NCBI RefSeq assembly: GCF_003355155.1
Contig: NZ_CP031320.1
Location: 4,889,367-4,953,366, forward strand
DNA from: Streptomyces armeniacus
GTDB taxonomy: Bacteria; Actinomycetota; Actinomycetes; Streptomycetales; Streptomycetaceae
Reading direction: 5' to 3'
Length of the DNA: 64,000 bases
This document shows, piece by piece, positions 46,396-55,497 of this stretch. Position 1 is the stretch's first letter. Every line of letters starts with the position of its first letter. The notes below the pieces were generated by a model, which searched no databases, had not been told where the DNA came from, and saw nothing but the letters and a program-made list of their open reading frames with translations. The translations under genes and the position numbers were made by a program.

Positions 46396-47514
46396 CTACG
46401 GGCCGAGCGTGTCTGTTCCGGCCGTCCGCCCGCCTATGTCGCGGCCGGGTCCGGCCTGCCCCGTGCGGAACTCACCGGCCGCTGCGGCGCCGACGAATCC
46501 CGGTCCGAAGGCGAGGAGCACCCCCTTCGCCCCGTCGGCGGGCGGCTGGGTGTGGGTGCGTGCGAGGACGTCCAGGACGGAGGCGCCGCCGAGGTTGCCG
46601 TACTCGCGGAGGCTGTTCCAGGAGTGCCGGAGATCGGTGTCGGCGAGGCCGAGCCCTTCGGCGGCCGCCGTGAGGATGCGGGGCCCGCCGGCGTGTACGG
46701 CCGCCCACTGCGGCGGGTGCGTGCCGTGGCCGGTCTCGGTGAGCCATCGGCGCAGTTCCGGCATGATCTCCGCGACCGCGCCGACGGCCTTGCTGTCGGA
46801 GTCGAAGTGCAGACCGTCGCCGTCCAGCCGGCCCTTGTACCGGTCGGTGCTGTGGGGCAGCACGTACTCCCAGGTGGCCTCGATGGTGAAGCCGGGGCCG
46901 TACGGGCGGCCGGAGACGAGGGTGGCGGCGGCGCTGTCCCCGAACAGCGCCTTGTAGATCATGGATTCGACGCTGGTGTCGCGGTGGTTGTAGACGGTGC
47001 TGAGGGTCTCGGCGACCACGACCAGCACGGTGTGGCCGGGGTGCGCCGCGACATGGTCGGCGGCTGTGACCAGGGCGTGGGCGCCGCCGGCGCAGCCCAG
47101 GGTGCTCAGGGGGATGCGCGTCACCGTGGGGCGCAGACCGATCTCGTTGATCAGGTCGACGTCCAGGCCGGGGCATGTCCAGGAGGTGGTGTGGCTGGTG
47201 ACCAGGGCGTCGACGGAGTGTGGGGTCAGGCCGCTGTCGCTGAGCGCGCCGTTCGCGGCACGTACCGCCTGGCCGAGGGCGTCCTGGTACGCGGTCGCGT
47301 TGCGGTCGGTGATGCGGGCGTCCCCGGAGACCGTCCGGTCGGTCAGGGGCCGCGTCATACGGCGGGTGTCCACGCCGATACGACCGAGTACCCGCTGGAT
47401 CGTCCTGAGCTTGGCGTGGGCGCCGTGGCGTGCGGAGATGTCGTCGATGATCTCCGGCGTGGTCACTTCGTACGGGGGGAGAGCGAGCGTGGGCCGGGCG
47501 ACGCAGGCGGTCAA
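46396..47514 (-). CDS. type III polyketide synthase (chalcone-synthase-like)
   Basis: A 372-residue homodimeric condensing enzyme. The Cys-His-Asn triad is intact: Cys141 in LGCAGGA, His274 in HAGGPRIL and Asn307 in YGNLGGAS; the C-terminal LAFGPGFVGAAA matches the GPG loop. Length is normal before a short disordered tail. TTG 47514 is preceded by GGAAGG at seven bases. Product class (THN, germicidin-like pyrone or resorcinol) cannot be set from sequence by eye. Neighbours are a methyltransferase and an MmyB-type regulator, a compact possible biosynthetic locus of its own. Confidence 0.92.
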   Translation of the reverse strand: MTACVARPTLALPPYEVTTPEIIDDISARHGAHAKLRTIQRVLGRIGVDTRRMTRPLTDRTVSGDARITDRNATAYQDALGQAVRAANGALSDSGLTPHSVDALVTSHTTSWTCPGLDVDLINEIGLRPTVTRIPLSTLGCAGGAHALVTAADHVAAHPGHTVLVVVAETLSTVYNHRDTSVESMIYKALFGDSAAATLVSGRPYGPGFTIEATWEYVLPHSTDRYKGRLDGDGLHFDSDSKAVGAVAEIMPELRRWLTETGHGTHPPQWAAVHAGGPRILTAAAEGLGLADTDLRHSWNSLREYGNLGGASVLDVLARTHTQPPADGAKGVLLAFGPGFVGAAAAGEFRTGQAGPGRDIGGRTAGTDTLGP

Positions 47515-47559
47515 CGGCGAGCCTTCCGGAGCGGGCGGCGGACTGACGTGCTCATCGTG

Positions 47560-48399
47560 TCAAGCGGATCTGCCGCGGGGGCGGGATCCGGCCGCCGGCC
47601 CTGCCGTGGGGGCGTCGGGAGTGAACTGGATGATCATGAGGCGGGCGCCGGGTGACCGCAGCGGCTCGGCCGCGCCGATGCGTACCGTGCCGGGGCCCAG
47701 CCGGGCGTGGTGGAGCGGCCGGGCGTCGCCGTCCGGGTGGGCGTACGCCATGGGGTCGCCGCGGTAGACGGGGCCGGCCCTCGGGTCCTGCCGTACTTCG
47801 GTCACCAGCTGGGCCAGGGTGGGGTGGTCCGGGTTCGCGGCGTGTGCGGCGCGCAGCTGCGAGATCACCAGTGGTGCCCAGCGTCGCTCCCAGTCGATGA
47901 GGACCTCGTCGCGGGCCTCGTCGTCCAGGAGCATCCACCGCAACGTGTTCCGCGGCGGCGCCCCGGAGGGGAACATGGCGGTGAACGCTTCGTTGTGCGC
48001 GAGGAGTTCCCAGCCCGCGCCGTTGACGTACGCCATGGAATCGAGCTCGTGGACGATCTGCTTCCACACCGCCGGGACATCGTCGCCGGCCGTCGGGTCC
48101 AGTGGGTACGGCGGCCGGGATCCGGTGGCGTAGACCCACAGGCTCAGCCACTCGTGCGCGGTGAACTTCAGGATTTCGGCGACGCGTTGCAGGAACGCGT
48201 TGCTCGGCGACTTCAGCCGGCCGCACTCGAAGCGGCCGTAGGTGCCGGGACGGCATTTGATCAGCCAGTCCATCTGGAACTGGGTCAGCCCTTTGGCATG
48301 CCGACCGCGGGGATCGCTGGGGCGGGTGAGTCCGTAATCGGCCGGGTCGATGCGTGCGCGGCTGTCGGTGAGAAGGTTCCGCAGATCTTCGCGTTGCAC
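47560..48399 (-). CDS. XRE-family regulator with MmyB-type ligand-binding domain
   Basis: A 279-residue regulator. HTH at the N-terminus: GLTQFQMDWLIKCRPGTYGRFECG (segments LTQFQMDWL and GTYGRFECG). The remainder is the MmyB-like PAS fold with NGAGWELLAHNEAFTAMFP, NTLRWMLLDDEAR, HPTLAQLVTEV and a final HARLGPGTVRIG...MIIQFTPD. GTG 48399 follows AAGGGAGG. It lies next to the type III PKS gene on the same strand (46-base gap), so it probably controls that locus and itself; an operator-like repeat overlaps its -10. Confidence 0.88.
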   Translation of the reverse strand: MQREDLRNLLTDSRARIDPADYGLTRPSDPRGRHAKGLTQFQMDWLIKCRPGTYGRFECGRLKSPSNAFLQRVAEILKFTAHEWLSLWVYATGSRPPYPLDPTAGDDVPAVWKQIVHELDSMAYVNGAGWELLAHNEAFTAMFPSGAPPRNTLRWMLLDDEARDEVLIDWERRWAPLVISQLRAAHAANPDHPTLAQLVTEVRQDPRAGPVYRGDPMAYAHPDGDARPLHHARLGPGTVRIGAAEPLRSPGARLMIIQFTPDAPTAGPAAGSRPRGRSA

Positions 48400-48422
48400 G
48401 CCGTGACCTCCCTTCCGCGGGG

Positions 48423-48450
48423 TTTTATATGGCTTCTTTTTCACATAAAA
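48423..48450. promoter_or_regulatory. AT-rich inverted repeat over the XRE gene promoter
   Basis: TTTTATATG (48423-48431) and CACATAAAA (48442-48450) form 9-bp arms with one mismatch and a 10-base spacer. The leftward -10 box TATAAA (48429-48424) is inside the left arm, 25 bases from the XRE GTG. It is a plausible autoregulatory operator and one of few AT-rich spots in the window. Confidence 0.55.
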
Positions 48451-48646
48451 GTACGCCTCTGGAAAAGCCCCTGCTCGTCGGGTCAAGATGGCTGCGGGCG
48501 GACAGCACAAGCCCACCGCGCTCCACGTGGCGCGTGTACGAGTCCGCGGGGGCGCCGGTGAGGGGGCGGGGGCTTCACCGGCGCCCGCCTCCCGGGGCGC
48601 GCGGCTGCTCGTATCCGTCCCGCCACGGAGAAGGAGGCCCCGTGTG

Positions 48647-49486
48647 ATGCCCCTGAACTCGCCCGAGACCGCCGAGACCGCAGAGACCGCCGAATCCACC
48701 GAGTCCACCGGCAGCCGGCCGCGCGTCTCGTCGACCGTGGCCTGGGACTGGCCGTTCGGCCGTACAGACGCCGAGGACCGCCGGTCCGCGCTGACCTCCG
48801 TCATCGGTCGCCTCGTGCTGGACAGTGCGACGGACGTGTCCGCCGGGGAGCGGCAGGTCGCCGACCTCGCGAAGGTCGCGGACATCGTGCAGCTCGCAGC
48901 CCCGCACAACCCGCTGGAGGACCTGCTGCGGCTCGCGCGCCGTGCCGCGGCCGCCGCACCGCTGGTGCTGACCGCCGGCTGGCACGAGGTCAACCTGTAC
49001 GGCGCCGGGCGGTTCGCACAGTCAGCGCGCACCGCCGGTATTCGCGGGGTGCACCTGCTTGGCCTGAACGCCACCTCCGCGGCCGCCGGATGCTGGCTCA
49101 CCCACGCACGGGACGCCGGGATCTCCACGGTCTTCACCGCCGGCAAGGGTCCTGGCGCGGCCGGCGCGGCCGCCTACAGCACCGCCTGGGTCCATTTCGA
49201 TGTCGCCGCCGCCGATCTGCACAATCTCCAGGCGACCGCGCGGTCCCTACGGCGTATCGCCGGACGGCCGGTGTGCGCGGGGATCACGGAGCCCGGCCCC
49301 GGTGAGTGCGGGGATCACGTGCCCGCCCTCGCGGCGGCCGTCGCCGCCACCGGCACCGTCGACGGGGTGGTGGTGACCGTCAGACCCGGGCCCGAGGCAC
49401 CCTCCGGAACCGGCGGTTCTGCCGCGGAACCCCGCGTGTGCAGGGAACCGGCCCGCGAATCTCACGCGTCGAGCACGAAGCTCTGA
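48647..49486 (+). CDS. tryptophan-synthase-alpha-like TIM-barrel protein, catalytic acids not conserved
   Basis: A 279-residue protein with the strand pattern of TrpA: DIVQLAAPHNPLEDLL aligns with the DIIELGIPFSDPLADG region, VNLYGAGRFAQSARTAGIRGVHLL with the YGLERFxxxAxxAGVDGxLVPD region, and VDGVVVTV with the final GVVVGSA. In this alignment the catalytic Glu becomes Gln and the catalytic Asp is lost, so indole-glycerol-phosphate cleavage is unlikely. AAGGAGG lies nine bases before ATG 48647 (GTG 48644 is equally good). The N-terminus is a repetitive Glu/Thr/Ala stretch. It overlaps the ROK gene end by 25 bp. Confidence 0.72.
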   Translation: MPLNSPETAETAETAESTESTGSRPRVSSTVAWDWPFGRTDAEDRRSALTSVIGRLVLDSATDVSAGERQVADLAKVADIVQLAAPHNPLEDLLRLARRAAAAAPLVLTAGWHEVNLYGAGRFAQSARTAGIRGVHLLGLNATSAAAGCWLTHARDAGISTVFTAGKGPGAAGAAAYSTAWVHFDVAAADLHNLQATARSLRRIAGRPVCAGITEPGPGECGDHVPALAAAVAATGTVDGVVVTVRPGPEAPSGTGGSAAEPRVCREPARESHASSTKL

Positions 49487-50589
49487 ATCGCGGTGGCGGC
49501 GGCGCCGCGTGCCCACTCGGTGAAGCCGGTGCGCTGGACGGTGATGTCGAGGGGGCGTGCGTACGGGTTGCGGTCCTGGCGGATCGCGTCGTCGAGTGCC
49601 GTACGGGCGACCTGCGCCAGCCGGATGCCGTCCCCGCTGAGGATGATCTTCTCGGCCATGGTGATGTTCCCGACGGCCGCCGCCAGCCGGCCCAGTGCGG
49701 CCGCTGCCTCCGTGACCACCCGGCGGGCGACCGGATTCCCCTGCTCCGCGAGCTCCAGGCAGGCGTCGTAGCTGACGTCCCGTCCCAGGCCGAGGCTCGT
49801 ACGGTGCCGGATCGCGGCGATGGTGAGCATGGCCTCGGCGCACCCCTGGTGCCCCTCCGGGCAGAGCGGCCCGAGCGGGTTGAGGGGATGGTGCCCGAGG
49901 AGCCCCACTTCGGCATCGGGTCCTGTCTGCACGCGGCCGTGCGTCACCAGGCCGTATCCGATGCCCTCGCCGATCGTCAGCAGCGCGAAGTGGTCGCACG
50001 TCCTGGCGGCGCCGAACCACTGCTCGGCGCGCGTGAGGGAGAGCAGGTCGTTGTCGACGACGACCCTGCAGCCCAGCGCCTCGGCCAGGGGGGTGCCCAG
50101 GTCCACGTCGTTCCAGCCGAGGTAGCGCGCGCTGCTCACGACGGTGTGGTCCCGGACCTGGCCGCCCAGACTGACGCCCGCCGCGGTGGCCGCCGGGACG
50201 TCCTGCTGCAGTGCGGCGGCCAGTTCGGCGACGGCCACGATGACGGTGGCCGGTTCGGTGTCCGGCAGCGGCCTGCGGTCCTCGGCCAGCACCTCGGCGC
50301 GCATCGAGGTGACCACGCCGTACGCGGCGTCCGCGGTGAGCTTGACGCCGAGGAAGTGGTGGGTCCCCTGCCGCAGATCGAGCGGCCTGGTGGGGCGGCC
50401 CGTGACCGGGTCGTGCTCGCCGGACATCTCGACGAGCAGTCCCGACTCGAGCAGTGGTTTGGTCAGCCGGGTCAGACTGCCCGGTGACAGCTGCAGCCTG
50501 CGCGCGATCTCGCTGCGGGGCAGCGGCCCGTCGAGCAGCACCTCGAGGGCAACGCTGCGGGCTGCGCCGGCCAGGGGCGTCCAGGCCAA
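49462..50589 (-). CDS. ROK-family transcriptional regulator
   Basis: A 375-residue ROK repressor. Winged helix at residues about 15-65 (LPRSEIARRLQLSPGSLTRLTKPLLESGLL). The sugar-kinase-like ROK domain follows with FLGVKLTADAAYGV, VDNDLLSLTRAEQWFGAAR, TIGEGIGYGLV and a degenerate zinc motif LCPEGHQGCAE in which one Cys is Glu. TTG 50589 has GGAGG at seven bases. It is divergent from the alpha-galactosidase gene and most probably represses it in response to an alpha-galactoside or its breakdown product. Confidence 0.92.
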   Translation of the reverse strand: MAWTPLAGAARSVALEVLLDGPLPRSEIARRLQLSPGSLTRLTKPLLESGLLVEMSGEHDPVTGRPTRPLDLRQGTHHFLGVKLTADAAYGVVTSMRAEVLAEDRRPLPDTEPATVIVAVAELAAALQQDVPAATAAGVSLGGQVRDHTVVSSARYLGWNDVDLGTPLAEALGCRVVVDNDLLSLTRAEQWFGAARTCDHFALLTIGEGIGYGLVTHGRVQTGPDAEVGLLGHHPLNPLGPLCPEGHQGCAEAMLTIAAIRHRTSLGLGRDVSYDACLELAEQGNPVARRVVTEAAAALGRLAAAVGNITMAEKIILSGDGIRLAQVARTALDDAIRQDRNPYARPLDITVQRTGFTEWARGAAATAIQSFVLDA

Positions 50590-50800
50590 GGGGAAACCTC
50601 CGGTTCAGCGGTCAGTTGGGGCGAACTCGCACGTGAGAGTCTCGCAGCAAAACACACTGAGCCTCAGAGCGCACGCCCTCCCGGAAGATACGCTCTGGGA
50701 TCGGCGACCTTGACGCATCGAGACTATCTTCGCAAAACTCAGCCTCGGATCCGCCACCTCCCCGCGCCTGCACAAGCCGCACCACCACCTGGAGTCCGGA

Positions 50801-52981
50801 ATGCCCCAGAGCACCGACGCGCACACCGCTCTCCCGCTCCAACTGCGCGCTGCGGGAGTGAGCGTGGTCCTGTGCGCGGCCGACGGCGGACTGCCGTCCG
50901 TCCTGTACTGGGGCGCCGATCTGGGCCCGCTCGACGGCCCGCAGCTGGCGCAGCTGCGGCACGCCGCCACGCCCAGCCCTGTCAGCAACGACCTGGACAG
51001 GGCCGTCTCCCCCTCTCTCGCCCTCGAGCACGCCGCCGGCTGGAACGGCCGCCCCGGCCTCACCGGACACCGCGACGGCACCGGCTGGTCACCGTTGTTC
51101 ACCCTGACCTCCCTCGACGCCGCCGACCGCACGGAGGGCGGCGGCCGTACGGAGGGCGGCCGTATCGAGGCCACCGGGACTGACGAGGCGGCCGGGCTGG
51201 GACTGCGCATCGAGCTGGAGTTGCTCCCCTCCGGGCTGCTGCGGCAGCGCGCGGAGGTCACCAACACCGCGGCAGGAGAGCGGCCGTTCGCGCTCGACGC
51301 GCTGGCGCTGACACTGCCCGTGCCGCCCGTCGCCACCGAACTCCTCGACCTCGCGGGCCGCTGGGGACGCGAACGCGCCCCGCAGCGCACCCCGTTCGCA
51401 GTCGGCATGCACACACGCGAGAACCGCCGCGGCCGCACCGGACCGGAGGCCCCGCTCATCCTTGCCGCGGGCACCCCCGGCTTCGGCTTCCGCTCGGGCG
51501 AGGTCTGGGCCGTCCACGTCGCCTGGAGCGGCAACCACCAGACGTACGCCGAGCGGAACTCGACCGGCGCCGCCGTGCTCGGAGGCGGCGAACTCCTGCT
51601 CCCCGGCGAGGTGCGGCTCTCCCCCGGCGAGCGCTACCAGAGCCCCTGGGTGTACGCCACGTACGGCACCGGGCTCGACGCCGTCGCCGGGCGCTTCCAC
51701 CGGCACCTGCGGGCGGAGCGTCCGCGCTCCGGGCCGCGCCCCGTGGTGCTCAACACCTGGGAGGCCGTCTACTTCGACCAGAGCCTGGAACGCCTCACCG
51801 AACTGGCCCGGCTGGGCGCGGAAGCCGGTGCGGAACGGTTCGTCCTCGACGACGGCTGGTTCCGCCACCGCAGGGACGACACCGCGGGTCTCGGCGACTG
51901 GTACGTCGACGAACACGTCTGGCCCGACGGGCTCGCCCCGTTGATCACGGCAGTGCACGGCCTGGGCATGGACTTCGGGCTCTGGGTGGAACCCGAGATG
52001 GTCAATCCGGACTCCGACCTCGCCCGCGCCCACCCGGACTGGCTGCTGGCGACCGGCGGACGGCAGCCTCTTGCCTCCCGCCACCAGCAGGTGCTGGACC
52101 TGGCCCGGCCGGAGGCGTACGCGTACATCCTGGAACGGCTGGACGCCCTCCTCGGCGAGTACGACATCGCGTACCTCAAGTGGGACCACAACCGTGACCT
52201 CCTCGACGCGGGCCACGGCCCGCAGGGCACCCCCGGTGTGCACGCCCAGACCCACGCGGTCTACCGGCTGCTCGACGAACTCCGCGCCCTGCACCCGCGG
52301 GTCGAGATCGAGTCCTGCTCCTCCGGCGGCCTACGCGTCGACCTCGGCATCCTCGAGCGCACCGACCGGGTGTGGGGCAGCGACTGCATCGAGCCCCTGG
52401 AACGGCAGCAGATCCAGCGCTGGACCACCCAGCTGCTGCCGCCGGAGCTGATCGGGTCGCACGTGGGCGCGCCCTGCTCGCACACCACGGGCCGCACCCA
52501 CGACCTCGCGTTCCGGGCGGGCACCGCGCTGTTCGCCTCGTTCGGCATCGAGTGGGATCTCACCTCGGCCACTCCCCGGGAGCTGGCCGAACTCGCCCAC
52601 TGGGTCGAGCTGTACAAGGAGGTCCGCGGCCTGCTGCACACCGGCGAGGTGGTGCGCGCCGAGCCGTACGACCCAGCGCTCGCCGTCCACGGCGTGGTCT
52701 CGGCGGACCGGCGGGACGCTCTGTTCGCCCTGGTGCAGCTCGACGCCCCGCTGACGTCCGTACCGGACATGGTGCGGCTGCCCGGCCTCGACCCCGGCAC
52801 GCGGTACCGCGTACGCGTCCAGCCTCCCAGCGACGCCCGCGCGTTCCGGCAGAAGGTACCCACTCCGTGGACCGACGGCGGGGTGGTGCTCACCGGCAGC
52901 GCCCTCGCGCACGCGGGCGTACGGGCCCCGGCTCTCAATCCGGAGCAACTGCTGCTCGTCCGCGTCGAAGCGGTGTCGTGA
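50801..52981 (+). CDS. GH36 alpha-galactosidase
   Basis: A 726-residue glycoside hydrolase family 36 enzyme. An N-terminal beta-supersandwich domain precedes the TIM barrel with NTWEAVYFDQ, FVLDDGWFRHR, MDFGLWVEPEMVNPDSDL, the nucleophile Asp in YLKWDHNRDL and the acid/base Asp in RVWGSDCIEPLERQQIQR (segment VWGSDCIE); PPELIGSHVGAPCSHTTGR is also typical. No signal peptide, so it acts on imported alpha-galactosides such as melibiose or raffinose. ATG 50801 follows CTGGAG. The ROK regulator gene diverges from it across about 210 bases. Confidence 0.95.
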   Translation: MPQSTDAHTALPLQLRAAGVSVVLCAADGGLPSVLYWGADLGPLDGPQLAQLRHAATPSPVSNDLDRAVSPSLALEHAAGWNGRPGLTGHRDGTGWSPLFTLTSLDAADRTEGGGRTEGGRIEATGTDEAAGLGLRIELELLPSGLLRQRAEVTNTAAGERPFALDALALTLPVPPVATELLDLAGRWGRERAPQRTPFAVGMHTRENRRGRTGPEAPLILAAGTPGFGFRSGEVWAVHVAWSGNHQTYAERNSTGAAVLGGGELLLPGEVRLSPGERYQSPWVYATYGTGLDAVAGRFHRHLRAERPRSGPRPVVLNTWEAVYFDQSLERLTELARLGAEAGAERFVLDDGWFRHRRDDTAGLGDWYVDEHVWPDGLAPLITAVHGLGMDFGLWVEPEMVNPDSDLARAHPDWLLATGGRQPLASRHQQVLDLARPEAYAYILERLDALLGEYDIAYLKWDHNRDLLDAGHGPQGTPGVHAQTHAVYRLLDELRALHPRVEIESCSSGGLRVDLGILERTDRVWGSDCIEPLERQQIQRWTTQLLPPELIGSHVGAPCSHTTGRTHDLAFRAGTALFASFGIEWDLTSATPRELAELAHWVELYKEVRGLLHTGEVVRAEPYDPALAVHGVVSADRRDALFALVQLDAPLTSVPDMVRLPGLDPGTRYRVRVQPPSDARAFRQKVPTPWTDGGVVLTGSALAHAGVRAPALNPEQLLLVRVEAVS

Positions 52982-53071
52982 CGCCGCTTCCACGGGTCTC
53001 GCTTCTACGGGTGCCGCTTCTACGGAAGGAAAAGGAATCGGTGTCCCCATGGTCGGCACCGTTCCACGGCG

Positions 53072-54259
53072 TCACGGCGCCGCCGGGTCCTGCGCTGTGG
53101 CACCGAGAACCGCCAGCCACCAGATCTCCGCGCAGTCAGCGGGGTTGCGTACGTCGAGACCGGTCAGGTCGGTGAACGAGGCGAGCCGGTGCCGGAGGGT
53201 GTTGGGGTGGACGTGCAGCTTGAGCGCCGCCTCCTCGATACGCAGCCCGTGCTCCAGGAGGGTCACCACGGACTGCCAGATCTCCTGCCCGTAGCGGCGC
53301 TTCGCGCGCAGCGGGTGCAGGATGCGGCGGGTGAGCAGCTGGGTGACCTCCGTGTCACCGGCGGCCACGGCCGCCAGGCGCAGGTCGGCCATGCGGTTGA
53401 TCCCGGTACGGCCCAGCCGGAGGGCCGCTGCCAGGGCCCGGGACGCCGACACGTCCGACTGGCGCAGGTGCCCCGCGGGGACGGCCGGCCCGGCCCCGAA
53501 GACCGCCAGCTCCACGGGAAGCGACGCTGACAGGGAGTCCGGATCGGCCACGCCCACCAGTTCGTGGTCGATCATCGCGGCGACGCCGTCGGGAATCATG
53601 CCGCCGGCGACGGCCTCACGCAGTACGCCCACGGGCACTCCGTCCAGCGGGCGGCCCCTGAACACGGCGTACGGACGGCCGGGGTCCAGGCCGAGCTCGG
53701 CCACGTACTCGGCGGGCATCTCCGCGCGAGGGTCCGTGAGCGGGTCGGACAGCAGGGCCCGCAGCGCCTCGCCGACGCGCCGTTCGTCCTCCCGCGCCGC
53801 ATGGACATCGACTTCCCGATAGGCCTTGGCGACCGCCAGGGCCACCGTGTCGAGCCAGCGCCACAGCCACTCGCTGGTGGTGAGCAGATCCTCGGCGCCC
53901 ACTCCCCCCTTGGCCAGCCGCTGCGCGAACACCGTCCAGAACTCGTGGCCGGCGACCTGGTACGCGGTGAGGATCGAGGCAAGCTTGATGCCCTGCCTGG
54001 CGCGCACCTGGCACAGCTTTTCCAGTGTCCGCAGGTCGTGCGGCTGGGGCTGCCGACCGGTGCTCAGCTGCTCGAGAGCCGTCAGAAGAATCCGGCGGTT
54101 GCCGCTGCGGAGCGACTCCACGGGTATCTGCTGATAGCTCGGCTCCACGCGGAGGATGACATCGATCAGTTGGGCGGCCGTACGGTCCAGGTCACCCCGA
54201 TCACTGATGAATTCCTCCGCGATCTCGGCCACCAGGCCGGGAATTGGAACTCCCTCCAA
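53072..54259 (-). CDS. PucR/CdaR-family transcriptional regulator
   Basis: A 395-residue regulator. Helical N-terminal sensor region (IAEEFISDRGDLDRTAAQLIDVIL; KLASILTAYQVAGHEFWTVFAQRL) is followed by a GGDEF-like central part and the C-terminal PucR HTH, LTRRILHPL...LLEHGLRIEEAALKLHVHPNTLRHRLASFTDLTGLDV (segments HVHPNTLRHRL and TGLDVRNP). TTG 54259 has GGAGGG at seven bases. Upstream, at 54285-54314, sits a copy of the 30-bp motif also found near the start of the prenyl/PKS operon. Targets are unknown. Confidence 0.9.
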   Translation of the reverse strand: MEGVPIPGLVAEIAEEFISDRGDLDRTAAQLIDVILRVEPSYQQIPVESLRSGNRRILLTALEQLSTGRQPQPHDLRTLEKLCQVRARQGIKLASILTAYQVAGHEFWTVFAQRLAKGGVGAEDLLTTSEWLWRWLDTVALAVAKAYREVDVHAAREDERRVGEALRALLSDPLTDPRAEMPAEYVAELGLDPGRPYAVFRGRPLDGVPVGVLREAVAGGMIPDGVAAMIDHELVGVADPDSLSASLPVELAVFGAGPAVPAGHLRQSDVSASRALAAALRLGRTGINRMADLRLAAVAAGDTEVTQLLTRRILHPLRAKRRYGQEIWQSVVTLLEHGLRIEEAALKLHVHPNTLRHRLASFTDLTGLDVRNPADCAEIWWLAVLGATAQDPAAP

Positions 54260-54284
54260 CCAACTGCCCTCCAGGTCGTAGGAT

Positions 54285-54314
54285 TTTGCAATACAGCACG
54301 CGAGTCGTTGTGCG
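54285..54314. promoter_or_regulatory. 30-bp conserved non-coding motif, copy B
   Basis: It begins TTTGCAATACAGCACGCGAG and matches 45391-45420 at 26 of 30 positions. It lies 26 bases upstream of the PucR-type regulator start, in its promoter region, so it may be an autoregulatory site. The rest of the 54260-54511 gap shows no gene. Confidence 0.5.
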
Positions 54315-54511
54315 CCCGCGCCACACTACTCATGATCTGTACAGCCAGCGCGCGGTCATTGCGCTCACCGCGTCAGCAGACTTACTCGGCGCGTTCCGGG
54401 TAATCGCGACCGCAGGACCGGCGGCCGTCGAGGTTGTTTCACCCGGGCCGCCGGGGACACTTGCGCCCGGTCTCCATCAAAAGAATCCCAATTGACGGAA
54501 CGAGGGCATGG

Positions 54512-55414
54512 ATGCGTCATTTCGTCCTGCTGCCCGCGGCTCACAACAGCACCGTGGAGCCCGCGTTGGACGTCGGCAAAGCCATGGTCACCCGCGGGCA
54601 CCGAGTCACCCTGATCCTGCACGAGCGCCATGCCGGCCTCGTACAGGAACCCGGTATCCGCACCATCGCCCACGACATCGACGAGCCCGTCACCGGAACG
54701 ACCGAATACCCGCTCCCGCTCATCGAGCGGGAATTGGACGGCGACCTGCCCGACGTGCTCTTCTACGACGTCGGATTTTTCGCACTCGCACGTCTGCTGG
54801 CGCACCGCTGGTCCCGTCCCACCGTGCAGCTGTTCCCGCACTTCGGCGCGAAGGCGGCGTTCCGCCCCATCGGTGAAGCGATTGAAATAGAAACCGGCAA
54901 CTCCCCTGATTCTCTCCGTTCCATCGGCATGGCGTTCCAGGACGCCGAATGGCACATCGTCCACAGTTTCGGGCACGAGCCTGAGCCCGGCGGCCCGGGA
55001 GCGGACGAGTTCCGTGCGGCCTACGACCGGCTGCCGCACCGGCAGGCGCTGCCCTACGCGAGAGTGCTCGTCTGCCACGGCGAGCTGGGAAGCGTCATGG
55101 AGGCGCTGTACTACGGCGCTCCCGTGGTCATCGTGCCCCGGACGCCCGAACACCGTTTCCTCGCACGGCACGTGACCAAGCTCGGTCTCGGTGTGACCGT
55201 GCAGCCCGACGCGTTGACCGCGCGCACGCTGTGCACCGCCGTTGACAGGCTGGTGCGCAACCGGCGCGTGCGCGAGAACGCCGTCCGGATGAGCCGGACG
55301 TGCCGCGGCGCCGGGGGCGTCAGCCAGGCCGTCGAGCTGCTCGAACGGTGGCTGGCCGAGGGACACGGCGAGCCCGGGCCACCGCTCCTCCGGGTCACCG
55401 TGCGGTCCGGCTGA
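54512..55414 (+). CDS. GT1-family glycosyltransferase with internal deletion
   Basis: A 300-residue UDP-sugar-type (macrolide glycosyltransferase-like) protein, about 100 residues shorter than the family norm. The N-terminal domain is present (HFVLLPAAHNSTVEPALDVGKAMVTRGHRVTLI, DVLFYDVGFFALARLLAHRW). The C-terminal donor site is present too (ALPYARVLVCHGELGSVMEAL...GAPVVIVP, KLGLGV). But the sequence jumps from the mid N-domain directly to FQDAEWHIVHSFG, skipping the linker and the first strand of the C-domain. The frame is intact. ATG 54512 follows GAACGAGGG. It may be inactive, or a reduced form retained for another role. Confidence 0.78.
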   Translation: MRHFVLLPAAHNSTVEPALDVGKAMVTRGHRVTLILHERHAGLVQEPGIRTIAHDIDEPVTGTTEYPLPLIERELDGDLPDVLFYDVGFFALARLLAHRWSRPTVQLFPHFGAKAAFRPIGEAIEIETGNSPDSLRSIGMAFQDAEWHIVHSFGHEPEPGGPGADEFRAAYDRLPHRQALPYARVLVCHGELGSVMEALYYGAPVVIVPRTPEHRFLARHVTKLGLGVTVQPDALTARTLCTAVDRLVRNRRVRENAVRMSRTCRGAGGVSQAVELLERWLAEGHGEPGPPLLRVTVRSG

Positions 55415-55497
55415 CGTTCTCGGCGCGGTCCGGCCGCGGGCGGGTGCGGGCGCGGGCGTGGCTGCGCCGCACCCACGCCCGCCTGCCGGCTGCGGTG

